Notes: generated by a model from the letters alone, not told the origin. DNA of 64,000 bases from Tillus elongatus (GCA_964006375.1 OZ023265.1:13751993-13815992); one strand, 5' to 3'. Numbered from the stretch's first letter, positions 26,111 through 39,975 are shown. Numbers and translations: made by a program.

Positions 26111-28364
26111 GAATTTACAAATTGTACAGTATATTAACAAAATCTAATACATTTCATGTCAAAAAACATTTATGTTTAATCGACAACATTTTATTATTTC
26201 TTCGTGAACTACTTTAGGTTGAAGAATCTATTTCCGAAACGATTTTCCTACAAGGTTATCTGGACTATCGAGTTCAGACAAAAAGTCATTTTCACTGATA
26301 AATGCTCAAAAATCTCACTCACAATGTTACAGTTTTTCACACAAAATAGTATGTTTCTATTAAAATATTAAAATATAAAATTGTCTGCATCGTATTAGAA
26401 ATAACTAATAATAATGTGTAATGTATATACATTTCAAACACGAAATTTAACTCCTTCTGTCTGCACCACACTATGGTTATACCGGTGAATCAGTGGTCCG
26501 TCGTGTGTACCTAGAAGTGGCCATGGCAGACCCCTTGGCCCAAGTGTCTCCCCGTTTTTATTCCTGTTTAATAGATAAATAAAACAACAAAGGTTTAAGC
26601 AGATAAAAAAGTAAATAAGCTAGAAAATAAATATATACACACAAACCCAATGCACTTTCTTATGTTATGTTTTTCTGAATTGGGTCAAACATGTGAGAAA
26701 GGCATGAAGTTCAAATATAACAGGCCAGGTTGTAAATCTTGACATGAAAAAACACAATTAAGTATGTCAAGTGTTGTAATTCGCTTCAGATATTGCAGAT
26801 AGGTCCATTCAGGATAGTGAACCTGACCTGACAGACTATTTTTGTGTTGTCTACAACGCAGTGTGCCATTTTATGTGTAAATCCTGAACTAATTTTCATT
26901 AGGGTTTTATGTTCCTATAAAAACAACATTACAAAGATTATCTATAAGAGTCTAAGTGCTATTTCGAATGATGCCTTTGAAAAATGGAGCCTGTAGCTCA
27001 TGCCTGGAAGTTATTAAAGTAATTTCAAGAGTACTGATCTGAAATATTGGAACAAGCAGAACATCATCCATATAATTGCTGTAGCCAACTAGGTAACTGA
27101 ATGTCATTGTCACTTTGTGAGCTTTGAGTAAAAGTTTAAATCGCAGGAAGATAAATGGTACATTGTAAGAATCTCCAAAATAAAATCTCATACCTATTAG
27201 TTTATTTATTATAAAACTAGATACCTGCAGTGTCAGAGAATTAAATAAATAAGCTGTGTCCAGTAAAGAAACAAATTAGTAAGAAACCAGGCAAAGAGCC
27301 TCTACGTAGATTTTGTAATAACTTAGACTGCATAAAGATTAAAAACAAATAACTTAACTACATACAAACCAAAAGATATTATCTTTGGCCTTTAGACGCT
27401 TCTCGCAGCTTTATTAAATGGTTTGAGAAAAAATAACCTTGCAACATACAGACCAAAAACAATTATCTTTTTCTGTGAATTCAACTCACAGTTGCTTAGC
27501 AAAACTCTATAAATCTATGGCGTCTTTAAATAGTTGCTAAGAAGTAACTGTAAAGCACAATTTTCATAAAGTATATTTATGAAGGCAAATGAAAAGCTTC
27601 TACGTGTGTATTTAGTATGAGATAGCTTCACTATGGCAGGGTGACATATATGAAAAGACAAATATTGTCTATAATATATTAAGAACATTTCTATTTCATG
27701 TAACGAAATTAAAACTGTTTTCAAAGTGCTAAAATATATACGACGTCGTTCGCTTCTTCTTGTTCTTGTTCTACTTCGTTTCATTGTTAGTCTCCTTGTT
27801 CTCCTTCCCTTATTTTTACTCTAATTCTTCTTAATCTTCTTATTATTAATATTCTCCTTCTTCTTCATTTTAATCTCCCTTATGCTTTACCCCCTATTTC
27901 TTCTTATTCCTAGGTTGGATTCTTGACTTGTGATTGAGTGAAGGCTTATTTCCTATGATACTGATAATGTACGGTCTCTCCACTTTTTGATTCTCTTCCT
28001 GGATGCAGATGGGTTTACTGTATTAAAATAACAAAAGAGTCAGTTCGTATTAAAACACCTGTAAATACAAATAACAATATATTAATATCACCCAATTTAC
28101 TTCAATTCAGCGACGCTGTTTCGAAAAATTAATAAACTGGACAAAAAACTTTTATATATTGATGTGCTAGAACTATTTATTTTGTAAAGATAAGTTCCAT
28201 AAATTCGCAGTCATCCAGTTGTCATGTTTCATTCAAATTTTTACTTAGTTTATAATATTTTTATATTCTTTGTGGCTTATATCATTAACATGCTAAGCAG
28301 CGGATGATTAATCTATAGTTCCATAGCTCAACTACAATCATCTGGCTTTAGTGAAAAATTCACT
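26111..28364. other. Unassigned AT-rich DNA
   Basis: No domain recognised. It contains a D-repeat piece at 27585-27650 (TTCTACGTGTGTATTTAGTA) and the pyrimidine-rich tract listed next. Minus-strand frames at 26952-27191 and 27515-27784 show no motif. Confidence 0.45.
27738..27910 (+). repeat. TTC/CT-rich polypyrimidine stretch
   Basis: Long run dominated by TTC, TTCTT and CTCC words (CTTCTTCTTGTTCTTGTTC and onward), imperfect. Simple sequence, no coding call. Confidence 0.8.
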
Positions 28365-29465
28365 AGTTCCAGACTTTTGAATTTTGAACAAATTTCTTCA
28401 AATGAGCGCTATTTAGGCCCCATGTATCACACCGATAACTCAAAGAAGAAAAATTAAATTTGGTGAATACCTTCTTTTTGCAAGTGGCTTGGATATGTTC
28501 ATTATCCAGGAATATCGATATAGGTTTTCCCGGAAAATTTTGGCACGCGGGTTTATATCGTTATAGGTAAATTATGTACCAAAATTTAGCTCTGTAGGTT
28601 ACAAGACAAAAAAGTTATAGGCATTTAAAGAAAAATAAATTTGGGTTTTCCTCAAAACGTCAAAGTTGCGATTTAAAACGTCAAAATTGGCAACATTTAG
28701 GCAAAGGACCTGAAACTAATACGAGCTGTTGAAAGAAAATATCTCAAGAAAAATGTTTTACAAACACTGAAGTCTTAGTTTCAAATGTCATTGTCCTTCA
28801 TTTTATTAAAATGTTTCCAGAAAATTAATTTCAAATAAACCCTTTCTCTAATGCTTTGGCTGTAATCTTAGCTTTAGAGTTTATCGTTTAATAGTATATA
28901 TTTTTTTTCAAATTTTCGTAAAAAATCAATAAAGCTCAATATATCCGTTATTATACAAGATATGAAAAAAATTGTATACATTAATTATAGGGTGTCTTGA
29001 GCTAAATCTTAAAAACTTATTTATACAATCACAGGCTGGCCCATAAGTCGTTGGTGATACAAACTTTCTTTTTTTTTTTTAGTCGCCCACGCCTTGTTAT
29101 TGCATTTTCCACCGAAATAAAATGCATGTTTGTATTGCAAGAAAAGAAATTCGGGACGCAGCAAGTGCGTAATGGTAGCGAATTTTGATTAAATGTTTCA
29201 TATTTGAATAGCTCAATTTGCTATTAACCTATAAGGTTGACCAAGAAACGAGTTTTTTCGGGAACGCTTTAAGTTTGCTTTCGGAAATCTTTGTACATTT
29301 TCGAACAATAAAGTTATTTTGATGAAACATGACACATTGTTTTTGCTATGCAGGTTATACTGGTAACCAAATTTGATGCCTGCTTTCTTAAAAAAACACA
29401 CACATATTTGCTACTAAACATATTTTTATGAAAATTCACTACCATAACGCACTTGCGGCGTCCAG
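28365..29465 (+). mobile_element. Complete R composite lacking the (TA)n tract
   Basis: Forward order: head (ATTCACTAG.., CGACTTTTG-like CAGACTTTTGAATTTTG, CTTCAAATGAGCGC), then TAGGCCCCATGTATCACACC and GATAACTCAAAG. Body follows (GGCTTGGATATGTTCATTAT, GTACCAAAATTTAGCTCTG, GGCAACATTTAGGCAAAG, TCTCAAGAAAAATGTTTTAC), R3 (ATAGGGTGTCTTGAGC, GCCCATAAGTCGTTGGTG) and R2 (29152-29465). At the usual TA position only TGTAT remains and the head is shortened. Confidence 0.85.
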
Positions 29466-30613
29466 GCTTTTAATAAATCTGCTGCTTCATCCAACATATA
29501 TACGATTGCATGTTTGTTATATCTGCATTTTTCCATTCCAATTACAACATATTCTATTGTTTGTTGAATGTTAAAAAAACAGTTGTTTATTTTTAAGTTT
29601 TGAACTTATAAATTTAGATTTATGGAATTGAACTGCAAAGCCTTTTGGTACAGTGATTAAAATAAATAGTGAAATTTGGCTGTGAGATGTTGAAACTAGA
29701 CCAACTTTTTATCAAGTATCATATAATTTTATTAACGTATTCGGAATTAGAAGAAAACCCAATTAAAGACATTTTAACAGATAAAGCCCAGATGAGGAAT
29801 ATTACATGTGAATGAGTTTTTTGGATTTCAATAAATTCAAATGATCGAAAAAATTGTTAGGTTAGGAAAACGTGACAAAAATCAAGGTTGTCAAAAATTA
29901 GTTGCTACGTATAAACCAAAAAAGAAACAACTCATTGATACAAAATTTTTCAAAATCTTGTAAAAGAACCTAAGCTTTTGTATATATTTTATAAATATGG
30001 CAAATTTTGTAGGTATAAGCGAGCTTTACAACAAAATCGACAACGTTATTTTGCATTATTTTCAAAGGAAAAACTGTTCATGAAGTCTAAATTTGCGCAA
30101 GGTAAATAATGAAAAAAATTTCCCATATGGTGCGAACTTTAACGGTGACCTGATTTAACCTGACCTGACCTGACCTTACCTGACCTAATCTTACCAAAAA
30201 ACGTTGGAGACAACAAGAAAGCAAAAAACATGCATTTAACAAATGTATAGGTTTTTCAAACTTTCCAGCTGTTTTTCTTTTATAAATCTCCTGGTTCGTA
30301 AACAAGCTCAATCAGACCAGGTTTTTTCATAGTGTATTAAATCAGAAATTTAGGTTGGTGGCGCGAAGCTACCATCCGTGGGATTATGCCTGAACGCCTC
30401 TAAGGCCGTATCCTTTTCTATATTAAACTGAAGTGTCTAGCTTCATAGAAAATCTAGTTATTGTAATTTGAAACACTTTTGTGAATATTGATTACCATAA
30501 CGCACTTTATCAAGCAAGTATGAAGGGCCTATGTTGGACACTGTCCATAGAACCTAAAGCAGACGGTAGAATTACCTCAAAAATCACAAATAATACTAAC
30601 AGTTATGCACTAG
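29466..30613. other. Unassigned, with small repeat pieces
   Basis: ATTACCATAACGCAC at ~30490 is an isolated R2-terminus word. CCTGA-type repeats are listed separately. No gene recognised. Confidence 0.45.
30147..30195 (+). repeat. Short CCTGA/CCTTA/CCTAA pentamer run
   Basis: ACCTGACCTGACCTGACC and TTACCTGACCTAATC form a ~50-bp imperfect pentanucleotide run. It resembles the insect telomere unit CCTAA only loosely. Confidence 0.75.
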
Positions 30614-30800
30614 ATATTCTTACAGTGAGTAAGCAACAGTTACTGATGAGCATAAAGTCATCGCTGAAATATGTATCTAGCTCATAATCCCCTCTTTCTA
30701 TTCTATATATATTCTTACAGTGAGTAAGCAACAGTTACTGATGAGCATAAAGTCATCGCTGAAATACGTATCTAGCTCATAATCCCCTCTTTCTATTTAG
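30614..30800 (+). repeat. Recent tandem duplication, 95-bp period
   Basis: ATATTCTTACAGTGAGTAAG begins at 30614 and again at 30709. About 88 bp match with one visible difference (ATGTATCTAG versus ACGTATCTAG), through CATAATCCCCTCTTTCTAT. Confidence 0.92.
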
Positions 30801-30835
30801 AGAGATTCTGTTTTCTGTTTCAGACATGCTACAAA

Positions 30836-31580
30836 ATTATTACTTCCGCATCGGCGACAAAAATTTCAAAATTTTTTCTCGCTTAAACGTCGTAAAAAGT
30901 ATCAAAACATATAGAAAACATGATTTGGAAACGAAAAGTTTTTTGTCTGTCGGTCTGTCTGTTTGTATCCACGATAACTTTGGAATTAATTGAGACATCG
31001 TATTCAAATTTTGTATACTGTTAGCACCCGACAAACTAACGCTTCGGGTTGTTTTCGGGTAAAATCGCTCCAGAGGGTAGGGGATGAATGGGGGATGATT
31101 TGGTGAAAATTGACATTTTTTCGTTAAAATTCGAGTAACATAATGTTTTAGGGTTTATTTATTAGAAAACTTTTAATTTCATCAAACATCTGGTATTCTG
31201 TGCTGAAATGAAATTAGGGGTTGAATGTGTGAGGGTGGAATATTGTTGACAAAAATTTCGTGGTTTTTTTTTTGCTAAAACCGCGTAGAATGTCTCAAAA
31301 CACAGAAAACTTGATGCTGGAACGAAAGTTTTTTTGTCTGTCGGTCTGTCGGCATGTACGTCGTATGTTAATAGGCGCAATAACTTTCGAACGAATTTAG
31401 ATATCATCTTCAAATTTGGTATCTAGTTAACACCCGACAAAGGAACGCTTCAAATTGCTAATTGGTAAGATCACTTCAGGGGTACGGGATAAATAAGGGG
31501 TGGTTTGGTGAAAATTTAGATTTTTCAATAAAACTTGAGTAATATTACGTCTCAAAAGTTTATCGGTACGGGAATACAAA
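30836..31580 (+). mobile_element. Repeat family S with internal half-unit duplication
   Basis: Two related halves (~30850-31165 and ~31245-31560) each contain TTTTTTGTCTGTCGGTCTGT, ATAACTTT, CACCCGACAAA, AACGCTTC and GGGGATGATTTGGTGAAAA-like segments. A reverse-oriented copy lies at 35490-36200. Each half also contains TCAAATTTNGTAT-type words. No protein domain; ends not defined. Confidence 0.75.
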
Positions 31581-33016
31581 TATTTTTTGTGGTCAAATCA
31601 TGGGCCCTAAATCCATGCCATGAGAATGTCTTTCTGAAGATAATAAATTATTATAGCTATGTGGAAGTTATGATTCAAGTTGCAACAATATTTTTATTTT
31701 ATTATTAGTTCTATTTTTTAATCGCATTGGTAGGGTGCGTTAGACTAATAGTATAATGTAAACTTGTGCTTTTATTATAATTGCAATTAAAAAAACATCA
31801 TAAAAGACAAAACCTGTTATAAAAACATGCCTATTTTCCTTATTTCTATACGTATATAGAAATATAATCCAGTAATTAACGCCCACAAGGTTTATAATTT
31901 TAAATTGCCTCAATTTTAGATCTTTCAAATGATAATTCTAATATTCCATACGATTAAACGCTACATAAACATATTCAAATCGTAGGCGCTCATTAGCTTG
32001 TTTTTAAAGACCCCTACACTACCGTTTTCCATAATTACACCAGTTTCAGATCATTTAATCTTGTCTACTTCACTTAGCACATAATTGCCTGGTTGAGAAT
32101 GCCTCCTGAAAACTATCCAAGCCTGAAAAACAACATACTGTCCCATCAGTGCATTCCAAACATCACATTTAAGATTTGTGAGACAACCAATTTAAATAGT
32201 TGTCTAGCATAGTGCCCAATTAATTCGAAACATATCGCACCATTTGCAATAATCAGGAAGAAATGTTATATCTAATATAGTCGACCTTCCTTAATAATTT
32301 GCTGAAGGATTTAGCTGCCTACAAGAAGCACAGCACCTTCTGCATTGTTAGTCACCCAGTTCATTGATTGGACTCGTCCTTTGGCAACCAGCTTAGGAGC
32401 AGGAAGATTTTTCTACGGACCGCATAGCTCAAAATGATGCAATGCATGTTTTGATAAAGATAACTGTATCGCGCATCTCTTTCAGCTGAGTTTAAATATA
32501 ACCAAAACATCTCGACAACGTCTGTGCCTCTATAATTTTTTGGTTTTGTAAGACGGTCTCTAGTTCAGGTGTTGCATATTTTCATGTTATTAGTCCATAC
32601 GTTAATTAAGACTCTGAAACTGACACGTAGTAAATAAGCAACTACCTTGAACAGAATATATGCTGAATAAATAATGGTGTATAGTTAAATATATCACGGA
32701 GAGCATCTTGTAGATTTATCATATTGTTCCAAATCTTCAAGAAATTTATGTTGTGGTGTACTCGTTTTGTACGCCATTTTTTTAATGATGCGCGTACTAA
32801 TAGCAACGTTAACATATATTTATGTTTAAAAATTTGTTGACAGCATATTTAACATAGACTTTTTTGTTTTGAGTTGGCTTCAACACGTACTTACAAATGA
32901 ACTGGTCCAAATAATGCTGCTGCGTTTGCCAGAAGAAATAAAAACACAATATCAACGTATTGTTTTCTAATTTCATGTTGCAATCTGCTCTCTCTTAGTT
33001 CATTTGAACTAAGAAA
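31581..33016. other. Unassigned AT-rich DNA
   Basis: No gene, RNA or repeat family recognised. Confidence 0.45.
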
Positions 33017-34450
33017 ATGTTCGGGATGCAGAAAGTGCATTATAGTAGTGATTTTTTTTATAATTGTATGCTATTAGTAAGGTATGTTATTCAAACTAAT
33101 TCTTTAAATTTAAATGGACCTGAGAGATCGGTTTTAGAGGTCTCAGTTGGCGATTATTTGAAGAAATTTCTATTTTCTATGGAGCTAGAACGTTATAATT
33201 TGGCAGAAATATATGTAAGTACTGCAAGTCGCTTGAAGAAAACTGTGTTACAAATCTCACTAGTCTTAAAAGTTTTCCAGAAAAAAATTAATTATTTACA
33301 AAGGGAATGTACCTGCCAAATTATAAATATGACAGGTATTGTTCCTTTTAATTACTTGGGTGGTTTTGTTTTAGTCAACCTAATCGAACTAGTTTTTTAA
33401 AACCAATTGGTAGTTATCCGCTAAGCTCATTATGTTATTTTTCTTTATGTTACTACCCATGCTGCGTTTACATAGGTGTTACTATGGTTCAATATTTGAA
33501 GATTTTAGCTTAATAGGATTTCAAATTTTTCACAAAAATTATCTACCATAATGTATTTGCTGCACCCAAACTTTTTTCAAAACTTATTTACTATTGCTGT
33601 ATCTACAAAAAATATTTTAAACAAATGAAATTGGGTAACAATTTAAACATAAATTGAAAATCTTGGTCCGCTGCTTTGTCGTAGGGGATCCCCTTCACCT
33701 TCTACATGGCTACAACCACCCTCAATGCATAAACAAGAACAATGCAAACAAGAAAATATTCTTGGAAACAACCCCCAAGAAAGTTACAGGACCTGCGGTG
33801 AATATAGGGGTTCTGGGCGGGCTAAACAGAATTTTAAGGAGGTATAGCTGCAAAATGGAATAAAGGCAGCTAACAGAGGTCGAACTGAGCTGTTTTTTCG
33901 CACTTGCCGCTCACATTTCCCTTTACCTTCTGCCCCGCCCAACACCCCTATTCACTTTTGGTACCATAACTCTCTTGGGGGCTGTTTGCAAGAAAGATTT
34001 CTTGTAGTTTGTGCATCCAGAAATATATCTAACCATGTTGATTTTTTTTCTAAAAAGTGTGCTAATCTGCAAATTTACCGAAAATTTAATTTTTATTTAC
34101 AAAACGAATGTACCTGCTAAATTATAAACGTGGCAGGTATTTTTCCTTATTAGTCGTTTGAATGATCCGTTTTAGCCAACTCAATCATCGAACCAGTTTC
34201 TGCAAACAAAGTAACAAAAATGGTTTTATAAAACAAATTTGTCATTGCCTGTGAAGCTCATTGTGTTGTTTTTTAAATTCAGTACCCACGCTGCTTTTAT
34301 ATAGGTTTTAGTATGTATTAATCAGATTTTAGTTTAATGGGAAATTAAATTATCACCGTTTGGAATATATTTACGAGAATTCGCTACCATAACGCACTTG
34401 CTGCACCTAAACTCTTTTCAACACTTATTTACTATTGCTGTATTTATACT
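33017..34450. mobile_element. R2-like termini enclosing a G-family repeat, partly duplicated
   Basis: Starts TTCGGGATGCAGAAAGTGC. CTACCATAATGTATTTGCTG / CACCC ends the first part at ~33570, and CGCTACCATAACGCACTTGC, TGCACC ends the second at ~34410. Both are followed by the same flank (ACTTATTTACTATTGCTGTA). Both halves share TGTACCTGCCAAATTATAAA-like blocks (33309, 34111). Between them lie forward and reverse G units (33680-33830, 33925-34025). The open frame at 33017-33400 is within this repeat. Confidence 0.65.
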
Positions 34451-34613
34451 TTTTGAAAATGAAATAAATTGAACATCTGTTTATAGGTATACTTTAAACT
34501 ACTGCAGATATTATGTAGTTTCATTTACCTCACATTTTCCATATACGAAATCAAGAGTAAATGAAAATTAAAGTAAACAATAAGTACCTTAGTCTAAGAT
34601 TCTAAGGTATTAA
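34451..34613. other. Unassigned
   Basis: Nothing recognised. Confidence 0.35.
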
Positions 34614-34720
34614 CGGCAGAGGAGTCGATTTCGAGGTTTTCTTCTTCTTCTTCTTTGTTTATGACGTCTGTAAAAGAAGAAAAGAAGATAACCTCGAATT
34701 CGACTCCTCCTGCCGTCAGT
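34614..34720. repeat. Long imperfect hairpin
   Basis: CGGCAGAGGAGTCGATTTCG, AGGTT then TTCTTCTTC pairs with GAAGAAAAGAAG, AACCTCGAATTCGACTCC, TCCTGCCG. Arms are ~40 bp with a short spacer around GTTTATGACGTCTG. It shows no tie to the other families here. Confidence 0.85.
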
Positions 34721-35119
34721 CGGTAAAATAACAAATGACGAATAAGTAACTAGTGTTGTCAGATTTAACTAGGAGAGCGGGATGGCTTTTAAGTACCCTG
34801 AAGAATGGGAAGGTTAATATTTATACATAATAAAACGTAGCTCTAGATTGTCTTTAGACAAATTAAATCATTTTCCTTAAAATTTTTATTTATTACTGTA
34901 TATTTTTCTCGTATCTTGACTTGTTTATCTTGAGGTTTTTGGCAAATGGAAACCACGCTGGTTGTTTATTGTGACATATTTTTGTATCCGGTTCGTTTGA
35001 AGTTTGATTTGGAGCATTTGTTTACAATAGCAGCGTAACCCTAATATATCTGTCTGACCTTGTCTAACATTTTAGGCACCCATTCAGAGGTAATTTAAGG
35101 TTATATGGTAAATTATTTA
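34721..35119. other. Unassigned
   Basis: Nothing recognised. Confidence 0.4.
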
Positions 35120-35415
35120 TTTTTTATTTGGTTATAACTCAAAATCTACTGAACCGATAAATTAAAATTTGGTAGAGAGGACCACTTATACGATATCTAC
35201 ATACGTCTAAAGTTTTAGTTTCATACTTCCACTAACTTAAAAGATATTGCGTTTTCAAACAGTTTTTTGCATTTTTTTTCTAAAAGTATTTCAGTGCCAC
35301 AACTCTCTAACGAACTCGTCCAAGCTATTAAAAAAATGAAGGGAATTCCCAAATTTGGTTTTGATTGGTAAAGTAGTTTTTGAGTTATCCGTTGGATACA
35401 CACACGTACACACAC

Positions 35416-35487
<72 letters not shown>
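35120..35487 (-). mobile_element. Diverged R body and (TA)n
   Basis: ACGAACTCGTCCAAGCTATT, TTTTGAGTTATCCGTTGGAT and ACACACACGTACACACACAC precede the TA tract 35420-35487. The upstream part (ATAACTCAAAATCTACTGAA..) is an R-like body variant. Sequence of family S follows the tract instead of the R head. Confidence 0.65.
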
Positions 35488-35489
<2 letters not shown>

Positions 35490-35490
<1 letters not shown>

Positions 35491-36200
35491 TTATGTGCCC
35501 AAAACTTTTGAAACGTTATATTGCTCGAGTTTTATTGAAAAAATGTAAAATTTCACCAAATCACCCCTTATTTATCCCCTAGCGCCCTAAAGCGATCTTT
35601 CCCAAACACAATTCGAAGCGTTCCTTTGTCGGGTGCTAACTAGATACAACATTTGAAGGTGATATCTCAGTTCGTTCGAAAGTTGTTGCGCCTACTAAGA
35701 AACAGACGTACATGCCCACAGAGCGACAGATTAAAAAAATTCGTTCCAGAACCAAGTTTTCTATATGTTCTGAGACTTTTTACGCCGTTTTAGCAAAAAA
35801 AATGCGAAATTTGTGTCAGCAATGTTCCACCCCCTCACATTCAACCCCTGATTTGATTTCAGCACAAAATACCAGATGTTTGGTGAAATTAAAAGTTTTC
35901 TAATAAATAAACCCTAAAACGTTATATTACTCAAGTTTTAACGAAAAAATGTCCGTTTTCACCCAATCCCCTGTCCCCTATAGCGATTTTGCCCAAAAAT
36001 AATCCTAAACGTTCGTTTGTCGAGTGCTGACTGTAAACCAAATTTATCCCAATTATTTCTAAAGTTATCGTAACTATAATCAGACAGACTTACAGACCGA
36101 CAGACAACAAAATTTTGTTACCAAATCAGTTTGCTATGTTTTGATACTTTTTACGACGTTTAAGCGAATTTTTTTTTGTCGCTGATTCGATACTTCCACA
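35490..36200 (-). mobile_element. Repeat family S, reverse copy
   Basis: Reverse complement of 30836-31580 with both half units: TTTGTCGGGTGCTAACTAG / TTTGTCGAGTGCTGACTG and GACAGACTTACAGACCGACA. The far end TTTTTTTGTCGCTGATTCG matches the start of the other copy. Confidence 0.75.
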
Positions 36201-37737
36201 CGTTGTGACGATGTGAAAGTAATTATATTAACAAAAAATTTTCGTGTGACCTAACTCCATAGCTAGGTGACTAAGATCATGCCAATGTATACACCTACAT
36301 TTCTTATATTATAAGAAATAATATTAAATAGTTTTTCTACCAGGTTGTTCCACATCCACTTTATTTTCCCGATTTTGTTCTATTAATTTTTTTATATCTT
36401 TGCAACAATGGCAAAGAATCTAATTGAAAATAAGTTTGTTTTCGAATGTTTCTTTTGTGAAAGTCATATTTTTAGATACGCAATCAATCAATCAATAATC
36501 AAACATATAAGACTACACTGTGGACGCTATTTTGACCCTCATTCTTAAGTAAAGTAAGATAATAAGTTATAATTCAAAAATTTCAAATTCTTAGCCATCC
36601 AAACATAATGATTAATAGCTTGATTTAAAAATAAATCATAGAAGGTGACGTCACAAGCCAACACCGGCATTTGTTTCGCTCTTTCACTGAGTCAATTGGC
36701 ATTCAAAATATGTGATAACTTCACCATTCAGTGAAACTGATTAAGTACTGAAGGTAAGAAAAAAATATACAAGAAAAAACAAAAATAATACTCTAATGTA
36801 CTACAATACATCAAATTTGCGACAAGTGAGGTAAATTTGTGGTTTATTGTTATTTCTAGGTGACTTTGACATCGTTTATAGAATCATAAAACATAAAAGA
36901 GTGCCAAAAATCCAGTATTACCTCCCGTTAACTGTCTTATAGGCGAAAACATATTTTTTTCTCTTGTCTTCCACTGCCAATGACAATTTTATGCTGATTA
37001 ATTTCGTAATAATGCCCAGGAATAACATAAACAAAATGTCCTCGCATTTAAACTTGTGTAATCATGACGGCCTTGGCCTAGGATTCGAAAATAATTGAAC
37101 AGAATCATAAAGAACTTGGCAAGAAAATTGAAAACGATATTGAATTAAGTTTATATTATAACAAAGTAAGCTTTCTCTATGTTAGTGTTATATTAAAAAA
37201 ATTGAAAACCGTTTAAGGGTTAAGTTCAAGTGTTTATAATGCCCCGTACATAAAAATCAAGTTAAGTTATTGAGAAAGTGTATAAAAAAACCAACTTCAA
37301 GTTTATGTTTCTAATAAAGCAGAAAATAAATAACAAACTTTTTCTCCTTAAAAATAATACTTTCAATACTTGTCAAGGGATGAATTATCGCATCAACTGA
37401 AGTTGTGTAAAGTTAAAAAGCTCTGTAGGAAAAGTTTAGAAAATAATCAGAAAATTGTAATTTTCCTTTCGTTCATTCACCTCAGTTTTTAGCCGTCTTC
37501 TATAATGCGACGTGGGAAATCTAATTCTTTCGTAAGGGATTTGCGAAGTCTGTGTTTGTCAAATTGTTATGTCGCGTTTGAAACAGGGTTCATTTAGTAT
37601 GTGGAATTAAATAGGATATAAGGGATGTCATTATAAATGGGTTTTTCTTTGTCTTTTTTATGCTAATGCCGTATTATGGAAGACTAAACTAATGCAAATG
37701 AATTTCTTTACTTGACTGGTTGTGTCTGATAAATAAA
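36201..37737. other. Unassigned AT-rich DNA
   Basis: No gene or repeat recognised. Confidence 0.45.
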
Positions 37738-38063
37738 AAGCCTGGACGCAGCAAGTGTGTTATGGTAGTGAATTTTCATAGAAATGATCTGGCACCAAAT
37801 ATTTTATTATATTTTTTTTGTAACATAGACATCTAAATTTTTGTGTATAGTTTACTTTTCATATCGTAAACCTTCCTGCCGAATTTGGTTGTCATAGCTT
37901 TTTTATTTTTTGACATAAAATTTTTTTTTGAATGAAAACTCAAAATTTTCCCGGAACACCTCTTCCGATTTTCCTGAACAACGAACTTATCCAAGCCATT
38001 TACAAAAGGAAGGCACGTGCCAAATTTTATCAAAATAGGCCCATTATTTTTTGAGTTAACGTT

Positions 38064-38153
<90 letters not shown>

Positions 38154-38155
38154 TT
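37738..38155 (-). mobile_element. R copy, left part of a split element
   Basis: CCTGGACGCAGCAAGTG opens the R2-type end, followed by body words and GAGTTAACGTTGTGATATAT, then the TA tract 38067-38155. The matching head is displaced to 40175-40320 by the H3 insertion. Confidence 0.75.
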
Positions 38156-38293
38156 TATCAAAAAATTGTGGGAACGCCGTCAGTTGTAGAATAAAACTCT
38201 TTATTATAGGCCGAGCTTTCGGAAAAATTTATTCCTTTATCAAGGATATAACATGAGTTTTACTAAACTATTTATCTAATAACAAACATAAAA
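38156..38293 (-). mobile_element. H3 inverted arm, left
   Basis: ATCAAAAAATTGTGGGAACG, CCGTCAGTTGTAGAATAAAA, GCCGAGCTTTCGGAAAAATT, TAACATGAGTTTTAC and GATAAATAGT-like words are reverse complements of 39990-40150. The GTTCCCACAATTTT end resembles the worn motif at 45740-45760. It was inserted in the TA tract of the split R copy. Confidence 0.8.
38212..38256 (-). ncRNA. Hammerhead-like motif, H3 type
   Basis: Minus strand: CC, TTGATAA, A, GGAA-TAAATT-TTCC, GAAAG, CTC, GG. The layout is that of H1 but the core is worn (C3 and G8 changed). The same sequence is present on the + strand at 40055-40100. Confidence 0.35.
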
Positions 38294-38295
38294 AA

Positions 38296-38790
38296 CTCTG
38301 GACGCAGCAAGTGCGTTATGGAAGTGAATTTTCATAAAAATGTTTTTAATTACAAATATATCGCTCTAATGCGAGCAGGCATCAATTTGGTTACCGGTAT
38401 AACCTATATAGTAGGAACAGTGTATCATATTTTATCAAAATAATTATTTGAAAATGTACAAAACTTTTCGGAAAATAAACTTTAAATGTTTCTGAGAAAA
38501 CTGGTCTCCTAGCCAGTGTACCTAAGGTTAATAGCAAATTGAGTTATTGAAATTTGAAACATTTAATGAAAATTCGCAACCAAAACGCCCTTGCTGCGTT
38601 CATACAAAAAATTTCCGAAAATACAGTTAAATGTTGGTTTCCTAACCAACAAAACTTACGTTAATAGCAAATGAGTTATTGAAATTTGGAGGACTTAATG
38701 AAAATTTGCTACCAAAACGCACTTACTGTGTCCAAATTTTTTCTTACAAACATGCATCATATTTCGATAAAATATGCTAAAATGCAGTAA
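38296..38790 (-). mobile_element. R2 module, complete, plus a second R2 right half
   Basis: A complete R2 spans 38296-38600 (CTCTGGACGCAGCAAGTGCG to CGCCCTTGCTGCG). A second R2 right half follows (38605-38735, ending ACTTACTGTGTCC), then the R3 start (CATGCATCATATTTCGATAA). Confidence 0.75.

Positions 38791-39975
<1,185 letters not shown>

Noticed and set aside
30147..30195. Interstitial telomere repeat (CCTAA)n
   Set aside because: The units are mainly CCTGA and the run is ~50 bp; it does not fit the TTAGG telomere unit.
33017..33400. 127-codon frame starting at 33017
   Set aside because: It starts in an R2-like terminus and runs through repeat sequence; the same DNA recurs at 34040-34410 without the frame.
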